17,832 nucleotides of DNA from NCBI GenBank assembly GCA_002292345.1, contig DBBT01000067.1:2141-19972 (forward strand). Direction: 5' to 3'. The notes beneath the pieces were generated by a model. That model saw nothing but the letters and a program-made list of their open reading frames with translations. It did no database searches and was not told where the DNA came from. Every line of letters begins with the position of its first letter. Position 1 is the stretch's first letter. The translations under genes and the position numbers were made by a program. This DNA comes from Opitutia bacterium UBA977. Its GTDB lineage: Bacteria; Verrucomicrobiota; Verrucomicrobiia; Opitutales; Coraliomargaritaceae. Positions 1-5,983 of this stretch are shown one piece after another.

Positions 1-1471
1 GCTTCAAGCTCGGGAAGAGAATCGTATCGCGAATACTTTCGGCTCCAGTGAGTAAAATAATCAGACGGTCAATGCCGAGGCCCATACCACCAGCTGGCGG
101 CATGCCGTGCTCAAGTGCATTGAGGAAGTCGGTGTCCATGTCCTGTACTTCTTCGCCAACTTGTTCAGCAAACATCTTACGCTGAATTATCGGGTCGTTC
201 TGCTCAGAATATGCGGGTGCAATTTCTTGGCCGTTGATACACAGCTCAAAAACATCAATCGTGCTATCGTCGTCCACAGTGATTTTTGCCAATGGGCACA
301 GCTCCTTAGGAATATGCGTCACGAAGGTCGGCTGAATCAAGGTCGGCTCGATCAGTTTCTCAAAGACGTTGTTAGTGATCTCGTAATCTTCGAGCTCACC
401 ATCGACTTCGATGCTCATGGCACGAGCCTTTGCGAGCTTCTCGTCGCGGCTATGGCTGAACCATTCGGCATCGCCAGTTGCTTCAATAATCAAATCTTTG
501 TACTTCGCTACACGCCAGTCACCATCGAGATTAATAGTCGTGCCGTCAGGTCGAGCGATCTCGAGCGAACCAATCACAGTCTTGGCGACGTGCTGAATCA
601 AGCCCTGCGTCAACTCCATCATGCCACGGAAGTCGGTGTAGGCCTGATAAAGCTCCAGCATAGTGAACTCTGGATTGTGACGACGAGACAGTCCTTCATT
701 ACGAAAAACGCGACCAATCTCAAAGACTCGATCCTCCCCGGCAACAAGCATACGCTTTAGATAAAGCTCCAGCGCAATCCGCATATAAAACTGACAATCG
801 AGCGCATTAGAATGGGTGATGAACGGACGCGCCGCCGCACCACCAGCGACGCTCTGTAGCATCGGTGTTTCAACTTCGGTGAAGTTGCGGTCCCACAGAT
901 ACTTGCGCATTTCTTGGATGATCTTAGCCCGATGGCGGAAACGCTGGCGGGAGTCTTGATTCACGATCAAATCGAGATAACGCTGACGATATATCTTGTC
1001 GTCATCTGTGAGGCCCGCCCACTTTTCAGGAAGCGGCCGCAGAGCCTTAGTGACCAAAGTGTAGCTCGCTGCACGCACGGTGATCTCACCGGTCTTAGTT
1101 TTAAAGAGCTTGCCAGTGACGCCGATGATGTCTCCCAGATCGAGCTTCTTAAAGTATGTGTTGTATTCGCCCTCGGGTAGTTCGTCGCGAGTGACGTAGC
1201 ACTGGATCGGACCATCGCTATCTTGAATCTTAATGAAGCTCGCCTTGCCCATGACTCGGAAGACAATAATTCGACCAGCGATAGACACTTCTGCCTGCTC
1301 TTCATCGGCTACGTCCTCTTTATAAAGTTTAATAGCCTCGCCGGATGTATGCGTCTGCACGCAATTTGCCTGAAAGGGATTACGCCCTTCCTTGCAAAGA
1401 TTCTCGAGCTTTTGGAGGCGGACTGCATAAAGATCATGCGAATTGTCCTGGTTGGCTGTCTTATCGGTCAT
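1..1471 (-). CDS. lysS: Lysyl-tRNA synthetase, class II (3' end cut by window edge)
   Basis: Charges tRNA-Lys with lysine in the cytoplasm. The reverse strand reads open from an ATG at 1471 to the window edge, giving 490 codons; class II LysRS is about 500 residues, so only the last few are missing. The N-terminal anticodon-binding OB fold is seen around residues 60-145 (VSIAGRI, then KASFIKIQDSDG and QCYV). Motif 2 appears as FEIGRVFRNEG, followed by RRHNPEFTMLELYQAY, and motif 3 as GGMGLGIDRLIILLTG near the end. The start was chosen because the translation begins MTDKTANQDN and joins the family N-terminus directly; no clear Shine-Dalgarno precedes it. The region upstream on this strand (1472-1620) should carry its promoter. 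Family assignment is very secure. Confidence 0.97.
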   Translation of the reverse strand, partial: MTDKTANQDNSHDLYAVRLQKLENLCKEGRNPFQANCVQTHTSGEAIKLYKEDVADEEQAEVSIAGRIIVFRVMGKASFIKIQDSDGPIQCYVTRDELPEGEYNTYFKKLDLGDIIGVTGKLFKTKTGEITVRAASYTLVTKALRPLPEKWAGLTDDDKIYRQRYLDLIVNQDSRQRFRHRAKIIQEMRKYLWDRNFTEVETPMLQSVAGGAAARPFITHSNALDCQFYMRIALELYLKRMLVAGEDRVFEIGRVFRNEGLSRRHNPEFTMLELYQAYTDFRGMMELTQGLIQHVAKTVIGSLEIARPDGTTINLDGDWRVAKYKDLIIEATGDAEWFSHSRDEKLAKARAMSIEVDGELEDYEITNNVFEKLIEPTLIQPTFVTHIPKELCPLAKITVDDDSTIDVFELCINGQEIAPAYSEQNDPIIQRKMFAEQVGEEVQDMDTDFLNALEHGMPPAGGMGLGIDRLIILLTGAESIRDTILFPSLK

Positions 1472-1488
1472 AACGGAAGGAGGCGAAA

Positions 1489-1617
1489 ATGCGTCAGCGC
1501 CTCGAAATGGCAATTGTAAATTGCCCTCTTCCGCAAGAGACAGCAACCGACAAAGATAGAGAACACGCTTACACTATGCTCAATGAGGATTGTGTAAGCT
1601 CAAATGAGACGAAATAA
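1489..1617 (+). CDS. Possible 42-residue small ORF with strong ribosome binding site
   Basis: An ATG at 1489 follows GGAAGGAGG (1475-1483) with 5 bases of spacing, the best Shine-Dalgarno in the window. The ORF runs 42 codons to TAA at 1615, starting MRQRLEMAIVNC and ending in an acidic stretch. It lies head-to-head with lysS, over that gene's expected promoter and leader. I do not recognise the product, and there is no membrane segment. The sequence also encodes a dyad (1567-1599), so the ORF may be accidental. Confidence 0.25.
   Translation: MRQRLEMAIVNCPLPQETATDKDREHAYTMLNEDCVSSNETK
1567..1599. repeat. Inverted repeat, 8-bp arms, in lysS upstream region
   Basis: GCTTACAC (1567-1574) and GTGTAAGC (1592-1599) are perfect reverse complements 17 bases apart. 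The spacer holds a second small dyad, CTCAATGAG. It sits about 100 bases upstream of the lysS start, where a promoter, operator or leader hairpin could lie. Function is unknown. Confidence 0.4.
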
Positions 1618-1629
1618 AATGGCGGTAAA

Positions 1630-1833
1630 ATGGCAGAGCCAACTGTTGTCTATGCTGTCGCATGGGTGACTGCTAAGAGTAGCACCTCTGTGGCGTGCGA
1701 GTCTACTCGCGCCCGCAGTGCCCAGCAGTCGGGCGCTACTAGCCCGCGCCGGCGCCACGGAGAGACATTTCTCAAACTTCCAGTTTTTCAGTCTTTCAGT
1801 CTTACAACATTTCATCACCATTTCTCCAAATGA
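1630..1833 (+). CDS. Doubtful 67-residue ORF overlapping the DUF456 start
   Basis: The frame opens at ATG 1630 and stops at TGA 1831-1833, which overlaps the next start as ATGA. The product would be Ser/Thr/Arg rich with a low-complexity C-terminus (repeated Phe, Ser, His), unlike a folded protein. Most of it lies over the fold-back element at 1686-1762. It is more likely non-coding intergenic repeat DNA than a gene; it is listed because the ATGA junction would allow coupled translation of the DUF456 gene. Confidence 0.15.
   Translation: MAEPTVVYAVAWVTAKSSTSVACESTRARSAQQSGATSPRRRHGETFLKLPVFQSFSLTTFHHHFSK
1686..1762 (+). repeat. GC-rich fold-back element (nested inverted repeats)
   Basis: CTCTGTGGCG (1686-1695) pairs with CGCCACGGAG (1753-1762) over 10 bp, with one G-U pair in RNA. 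Inside are two alternative hairpins: GCGAG/CTCGC (1697-1701 with 1706-1710, four-base loop) and GCGCCCG/CGGGCGC (1709-1715 with 1730-1736), sharing two bases. A Phe/Ser-coding T-rich stretch with repeated CAGTCTTTCAGT follows at about 1783-1800. The pattern suits a dispersed intergenic palindromic repeat or a structured 5' leader for the DUF456 gene. No U-tract follows, so it is not a standard terminator. Confidence 0.5.
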
Positions 1834-2324
1834 CTTGGATCGAATACACCGCACTCAGCGTTACCAGTTTGATTTTTCTAATCGGGCTGACGACCTCGCT
1901 ACTACCAGTGGTGCCGGGTAGCCTGATCGTTTGGTCAGGTATCATTATACACAAACTTTGGATGGGCGAGGCCTCGGTGGCTTGGAAAATCGTCATCACT
2001 ACTGGCATCATCACTCTGATCGGTCAATTCACCGACTTCGTGCTGGGCCTCTGGGGCGCACGCAAATTCGGCGCGTCATGGAAAGGTACGGTCGGTGCAC
2101 TGCTCGGCGCGTTTATCGGCTTTTTTCTTCCCCCTCCGCTGTTCTGGCTAATTGTCGGCCCCGTTATCGGGGCGATCATTGGCGAGTTAATCGCAGGGCG
2201 CAGCTTCAAGGCAGGCAGCAAGGCAGGGTTCGGCGCGGTTATCGGCGGCATCGTCGCCTTCGCTTTGAGATTCAGCCTCAGCGTCTGCGTGGTTGCCATC
2301 TTCTTTCTAGCACTCTTGCTCTAG
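1830..2324 (+). CDS. DUF456 family integral membrane protein
   Basis: This is a small inner-membrane protein of unknown function. The 164 residues are almost wholly hydrophobic, with about four to five membrane segments. The family hallmark is seen near the N-terminus (LLPVVPGSLIVWSGI), with glycine-rich helices further on (GALLGAFIGF, GPVIGAIIGE, KAGFGAVIGG). The length is normal for DUF456. The ATG at 1830 has no Shine-Dalgarno but starts a family-like N-terminus. It converges on the metal ATPase gene; the two stop codons share the bases CTAG at 2321-2324, so no terminator fits between them. Family is confident; cellular role is not known. Confidence 0.85.
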   Translation: MTWIEYTALSVTSLIFLIGLTTSLLPVVPGSLIVWSGIIIHKLWMGEASVAWKIVITTGIITLIGQFTDFVLGLWGARKFGASWKGTVGALLGAFIGFFLPPPLFWLIVGPVIGAIIGELIAGRSFKAGSKAGFGAVIGGIVAFALRFSLSVCVVAIFFLALLL

Positions 2325-4573
2325 GGCATTGATGTATCAGACCAGGGCTTTGCAAACAGAAGGCGTAGGCTATTTAGACATACAACGACGGTACTGCCCT
2401 CGTGTGCAAAAACCCCAACACTCAATGGGATCCAACCACAAATCGCAGCTGCCACCATTAACACCACTGTGCCCAGCGAAATTGCTAAATTCTGCCGTAT
2501 AATCGATCGCGCTCGATGACTCAAATCAGTCGCTGCAAGATAATTCTCAATGCGATCTTTCATTAACACCACCTCACTCTGTTCTAAGGCAGCATCACTT
2601 CCGCGTGCGCCCATCGCAACCGAGACATAGGCAGCCGCTAAGCTAGGCGCATCATTCACGCCATCACCCACCATTGCTACTTTGTATCCGCTCTTCGAAT
2701 ACTCTAGGATTGCATCGACTTTACCTTCTGGCGTCAGTCCGGAGCGGACTTCCTCAATCCCAATCGCCCGACCAACTGATTCCGCCGCGCCGCGGCGGTC
2801 GCCCGTCAGCATTACAGTGCGCACCCCCATCGCCTTTAGTTTTTCTAAAATAGGCTGCGACTCCGTGCGGATTTGATCTTTCAATAAAATACGGGCAATC
2901 AAATCGTCCTTTAAGATCCAATTTTCTGAAAATTCTGGTGCAGACTCCGGCACATCTTTAATCCATTCCGCCAACGGTCCATCCTCTAGCAGTTCCCTGC
3001 GACCCAGGACACACAGCGTCTGGCCCTCTCGGCCCTGTACACCCTTACCACTCATCGCCTGGAAATCATCGATCGTACGCTGCTCTAATCCCTTCGCTTT
3101 CGCGTATTTTTTAATTGCTCGTCCAATCGGATGTGACCCATGTGCCTCCAGAGAATAGGCAAGCTCTGCTGCTTCCCGCTCACGCCCTGGTGGAAAACTT
3201 TCCACTGAATCAACTTCCATTTCTCCAGTGGTCAGCGTGCCAGTCTTATCCAGCGCCACCAAATCCACCTCTGCCATTTTTTCGATCGCCGCGCCGCCGC
3301 GAAACAAAATACCATGCCGCGCGCCCCATGCAATCGCGGCCAAAATCGCCGATGGAATCGACAGCACCAGCGCACAAGGACTCGCCACCACCAACAAAGT
3401 CATTGCCCGATAAAATGCCGAGAACCCAGCCTCGGTATTTGAAAATGGCGCAATGCCAAAGCCGAGCCACCAGACAAAGAACATCACCGTCGTCAGCCCC
3501 AGAATACCGACGGTATAACGAGTGCCAAATTTGTCGGTAAATCGCTGACTCGGCGCTTTCAAATGTTGTGCCTCACGAATCAAACGAATCACTTTCTGCA
3601 GCGCACTTTCACCAACCGGACGCAAGACCCGCGCATCCACTGCACCCCATAAATTGATTGTGCCACTATAAACAGAGTCACCGATAAATTTGGGCACTGG
3701 GTTTGCCTCACCCGTCAAGTTCGACTCATCCGCCGCACTCTTACCCTTGATCACCTCTGCATCGACCGCGAATTGTGCGCCAGGCTTAACCACCACGACA
3801 TCGCCCACATTCACCGCAGACACCGGTACTTCCTGTTCTCCACCCGACGCATCACGAATCATGGCCGACTTCGGTGCCGCATCAAACAAGCTATTAATTT
3901 CACGGCGGGTTCGATACAGCGCAAAATGCTCCAACGCCCCAGAGAACGAAAACAGAAACAACAGTAGCGCGCCTTCAGCCCAAGCCCCGATCAAGGCCGC
4001 CCCGATCGCCACGGCCAACATTAGAAAGTGAATGTCCAGCTCACCTTTCGGTAGGCCTTCTTTGGCGTCTTCGAACGCATCCCAGCCACCCGCAATCATC
4101 GCCCCTATATAAAACATCACCGACAGCCACACTGGGGCAGCTTCCACCGACGAAACCATCCAGCCAGAAATCCCAAGCACCGCACAACCACCAGCCAACA
4201 GACCGAGTACCCGCCATTCTTCACCCGTCTCTGCTTCGTCTTCAATTGCATCTGGCCAGTTTAACTCCCGCCAATGCCAGAGCGCCGGCGCTGTCAAACA
4301 AGTCGGCTTTTGCAAACGAATACCACCGCCCTCTTCGGTTTCAATCGACACCCCTACCACGGCAGATACCTGAGAATTTGACTCAATCAAGCGGATCGTC
4401 TCAGCAAGACTCGCCTGCAATGCCTGCAAATCCACTGGCCCCAGCGTCGCAATCTCGAGCTTTCGATGCTCCGAATCGACTCTAAGTGCTTCCACCGAAG
4501 CATTCGCTTGTAAAAAGCGTGCAAGACCTGACGCCCAATCCTCTGCATTTACTCCGACTAAATCTGAATTCAT
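2321..4573 (-). CDS. P1B-4 type heavy-metal translocating P-type ATPase (Fe/Co/Zn efflux)
   Basis: It exports transition metal ions across the inner membrane at the cost of ATP. In the 750 residues, the actuator TGE is at 287-289, SPC is at 398-400 in the metal-binding membrane helix, phosphorylated Asp442 is in DKTGT, the HP motif reads SHPIG, the hinge reads GDGVNDAP, and HEGST starts at His724 in the last helices. The SPC plus HEGxT pair defines subgroup P1B-4 (relatives: CoaT, CtpD, B. subtilis PfeT), rather than the CPC copper or zinc/cadmium pumps. The N-terminal ~80 residues look like a worn HMA-like fold without CxxC. The gene follows the tro uptake operon on the same strand, and a PerR/Fur-like palindrome lies 6-24 bases before the ATG. 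The exact metal (Fe(II), Co or Zn) cannot be told from sequence. Confidence 0.93.
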   Translation of the reverse strand: MNSDLVGVNAEDWASGLARFLQANASVEALRVDSEHRKLEIATLGPVDLQALQASLAETIRLIESNSQVSAVVGVSIETEEGGGIRLQKPTCLTAPALWHWRELNWPDAIEDEAETGEEWRVLGLLAGGCAVLGISGWMVSSVEAAPVWLSVMFYIGAMIAGGWDAFEDAKEGLPKGELDIHFLMLAVAIGAALIGAWAEGALLLFLFSFSGALEHFALYRTRREINSLFDAAPKSAMIRDASGGEQEVPVSAVNVGDVVVVKPGAQFAVDAEVIKGKSAADESNLTGEANPVPKFIGDSVYSGTINLWGAVDARVLRPVGESALQKVIRLIREAQHLKAPSQRFTDKFGTRYTVGILGLTTVMFFVWWLGFGIAPFSNTEAGFSAFYRAMTLLVVASPCALVLSIPSAILAAIAWGARHGILFRGGAAIEKMAEVDLVALDKTGTLTTGEMEVDSVESFPPGREREAAELAYSLEAHGSHPIGRAIKKYAKAKGLEQRTIDDFQAMSGKGVQGREGQTLCVLGRRELLEDGPLAEWIKDVPESAPEFSENWILKDDLIARILLKDQIRTESQPILEKLKAMGVRTVMLTGDRRGAAESVGRAIGIEEVRSGLTPEGKVDAILEYSKSGYKVAMVGDGVNDAPSLAAAYVSVAMGARGSDAALEQSEVVLMKDRIENYLAATDLSHRARSIIRQNLAISLGTVVLMVAAAICGWIPLSVGVFAHEGSTVVVCLNSLRLLFAKPWSDTSMP

Positions 4574-4578
4574 TCTTA

Positions 4579-4597
4579 ATTTAGAATTATTCTAAAT
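4579..4597 (-). promoter_or_regulatory. Perfect 19-bp palindrome resembling a PerR/Fur box
   Basis: ATTTAGAATTATTCTAAAT is a perfect 9-1-9 palindrome centred on 4588. Its 15-bp core TTAGAATTATTCTAA matches the B. subtilis PerR consensus TTATAATNATTATAA at 12 of 14 defined bases and has the 7-1-7 layout of Fur-family operators. On the minus strand TTGCAG, 16 bases and TAATTC could form a promoter overlapping it, so a bound repressor would block transcription of the ATPase gene. The regulator itself is not in the window. Confidence 0.6.
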
Positions 4598-4600
4598 AAG

Positions 4601-4675
4601 TCACTCTGCAAGCGATAATCCACATCTATAAGCCAACACTGCATCCACCCAGAAGCGGACTGGATTCTGAATCAT
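4601..4675 (-). CDS. Possible 24-residue ORF upstream of the ATPase gene
   Basis: The ATG at 4675 overlaps the stop of the 56-residue ORF (ATGA) and has GGGAGA 8 bases upstream. It reads MIQNPVRFWVDAV and stops at TGA 4601-4603. It is too short to judge; it could be a leader peptide, a decayed end of the preceding frame, or chance. Confidence 0.15.
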   Translation of the reverse strand: MIQNPVRFWVDAVLAYRCGLSLAE

Positions 4676-4842
4676 TGGTGCAATTCTCCCACACAATTAT
4701 TCAAACTAATTCCGAATTTGGCAGCAAAGGTTTCACGTAACTCGGCAACAATGTTTTTATTATAAACCGCTTCAAGCCGATCAACATTGAGTGGGTACGG
4801 AGACAACGTCGTGGCGACCCACCCTATTAAACGACCCAACAC
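4672..4842 (-). CDS. Unrecognised 56-residue ORF following troD
   Basis: A GTG at 4842 lies 17 bases after the troD stop and follows GAAGGA (4849-4854) with 6 bases of spacing, a good ribosome binding site. The product begins with a hydrophobic helix (LGRLIGWVATTL), then PYPLN and a soluble helical stretch (NVDRLEAVYNKN, VAELRETFAAKFG), with one Cys near the end. Composition looks protein-like. It may be a fifth gene of the tro operon or the C-terminal remnant of an older gene, since the frame stays open upstream into the troD stop region. No family is recognised. Confidence 0.4.
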   Translation of the reverse strand: MLGRLIGWVATTLSPYPLNVDRLEAVYNKNIVAELRETFAAKFGISLNNCVGELHQ

Positions 4843-4859
4843 ACGTGTTCCTTCAGCAG

Positions 4860-5816
4860 CTAATCAATCGTATTCTCAGAATCCGCAACCACTTCCAACT
4901 GACGAAATTTCTTCGCCAAGATTCCATGGCGAGGCGCGCAAAATAATACGATGCCAAAAATCACGCCTGCCACTACCGCCATCATGCCTGAAGTCGAAGT
5001 CGCATCGACCAACGTAGGATCGAAGCTCATCCAGCCCGGTAGCAGAATCGCCGATACATGCCCAACCACTGCCGTGATGACTGCTAATATCATACTTATA
5101 ATCACCATCATATTTAGTCGATCTGTTAATAGATGCGCTGCAGCAGCCGGCACGATCAGCATCGCGATGACGATGATACTTCCGACCGCTTCAAATGCTG
5201 CCACCGTCGTAATCGCGACTAAAGTCATCAGCATATAATGGATAAGATTGGCATTTATGCCCATCGTTGTCGCGAGTTCCGAATCGAATGATGAGATGCG
5301 CAGTTCTTTAAAAAACAATACCACAAACAACAAGTTGACTACACACACTGGCGCCAAAACGATCACCGCACGTGGCACTTCCCAGACGGAGCCAAACACT
5401 TGCGGTCGCCAGACGACATCAAGCGGAGTTAACTCAATCGCACCATACAGCACACAGCTCGCATCGAGATCAACATGATCCGCGGCTTGCACGATCAACA
5501 GCAGCCCCAGCGCAAACAACGTGGTAAAGACAATCCCCATTGATGCACCTTCGTCGACCTTGCCAAAACGGCTCACCCACTGAGTGAAAACAGCCGTTAA
5601 TACACCCACAAGCGCCGCTCCGATAAACATCGCCAAACTTGCACGCGCCCCCGTGATTAAGAATGCAATCGCCAAGCCCGGCAGCACCGCATGGCTAATC
5701 GCATCGCCCATCATGCTCATTTTGCGCAACACTAAGAAGTTGCCCAACAGCGCGCACGACACCGCCGCCAAAATGCCGACAACCACGATCCATGTATCGA
5801 TTGAATACCAAGTCAT
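4860..5816 (-). CDS. troD: Metal ABC transporter permease, TroD/YtgD type
   Basis: This is an inner-membrane channel subunit of a Mn/Zn/Fe ABC importer (ABC-3 family). The 318 residues hold about eight to nine membrane helices. Family signatures are GNFLVLRKMSMMGDAISHAVLPG near the N-terminus, DEGASMGIVFTTLFALG, and FEAVGSIIVIAMLIVPAAAA, the conserved helix lining the path. It ends with a short hydrophilic tail and no regulatory domain, unlike its partner TroC. The ATG at 5816 lies two bases after the stop of a 52-codon ORF in the gap. It should pair with the troC product and the TroB ATPase. Function class is secure; the metal is not determined. Confidence 0.94.
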   Translation of the reverse strand: MTWYSIDTWIVVVGILAAVSCALLGNFLVLRKMSMMGDAISHAVLPGLAIAFLITGARASLAMFIGAALVGVLTAVFTQWVSRFGKVDEGASMGIVFTTLFALGLLLIVQAADHVDLDASCVLYGAIELTPLDVVWRPQVFGSVWEVPRAVIVLAPVCVVNLLFVVLFFKELRISSFDSELATTMGINANLIHYMLMTLVAITTVAAFEAVGSIIVIAMLIVPAAAAHLLTDRLNMMVIISMILAVITAVVGHVSAILLPGWMSFDPTLVDATSTSGMMAVVAGVIFGIVLFCAPRHGILAKKFRQLEVVADSENTID

Positions 5817-5818
5817 TG

Positions 5819-5977
5819 CTACGCAGTGAGAGTAAGGCGCTGCGCGCCTAGTAAGAGTGACGAAGCGCGAGTAGCGCGGAGATGGTAACCCGTCTGCGGA
5901 TTGCCCCGCAAGGGTGACTTAAATGGGTGCCCTTTGGGCAAGTGAAGAAACAAAGTGATAATGATTAAAAACGTCAT
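5819..5977 (-). CDS. Doubtful 52-residue ORF filling the troC-troD gap
   Basis: An ATG at 5977 lies six bases after the troC stop, and the frame ends with TAG two bases before the troD ATG. The product would be a hydrophobic N-terminus (MTFLIIITLFLHLP) followed by a basic stretch. The C-terminal two thirds are encoded by the hairpin cluster at 5835-5940. AGGA abuts the ATG, too close for a normal ribosome binding site. It is either a small coupled membrane peptide or a repeat that happens to stay open. Confidence 0.2.
   Translation of the reverse strand: MTFLIIITLFLHLPKGHPFKSPLRGNPQTGYHLRATRASSLLLGAQRLTLTA
5835..5940. repeat. Cluster of GC-rich hairpins between troC and troD
   Basis: At least five small perfect dyads lie in a row: AGGCGC/GCGCCT (5835-5849), GCGC/GCGC around GAGTA (5865-5877), AGATGG/CCGTCT with a G-U pair (5880-5895), TGCGG/CCGCA (5895-5910) and TGCCC/GGGCA (5928-5940). 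GTAACCC (5885-5891) can alternatively pair with GGGTGAC (5912-5918), one mismatch. The base composition differs from the flanking genes. It could be a dispersed intergenic repeat, or an mRNA structure setting the relative expression of the two permeases. No U-tract is present. Confidence 0.5.
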
Positions 5978-5983
5978 TCCTAA

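Noticed and set aside
107..760. 217-codon plus-strand ORF
   Set aside because: It is antisense to lysS, whose reverse-strand reading has clear class II synthetase motifs throughout.
1475..1483. Shine-Dalgarno for lysS
   Set aside because: The GGAAGGAGG lies on the plus strand, so it cannot serve lysS, which is on the minus strand.
3115..3540. 141-codon plus-strand ORF
   Set aside because: Lies fully opposite the ATPase catalytic region; Pro/Arg/Ser-rich product is typical of antisense frames.
4600..4859. Terminator for the tro operon
   Set aside because: No stem followed by a T-run was found on the minus strand; read-through to the ATPase gene cannot be excluded.
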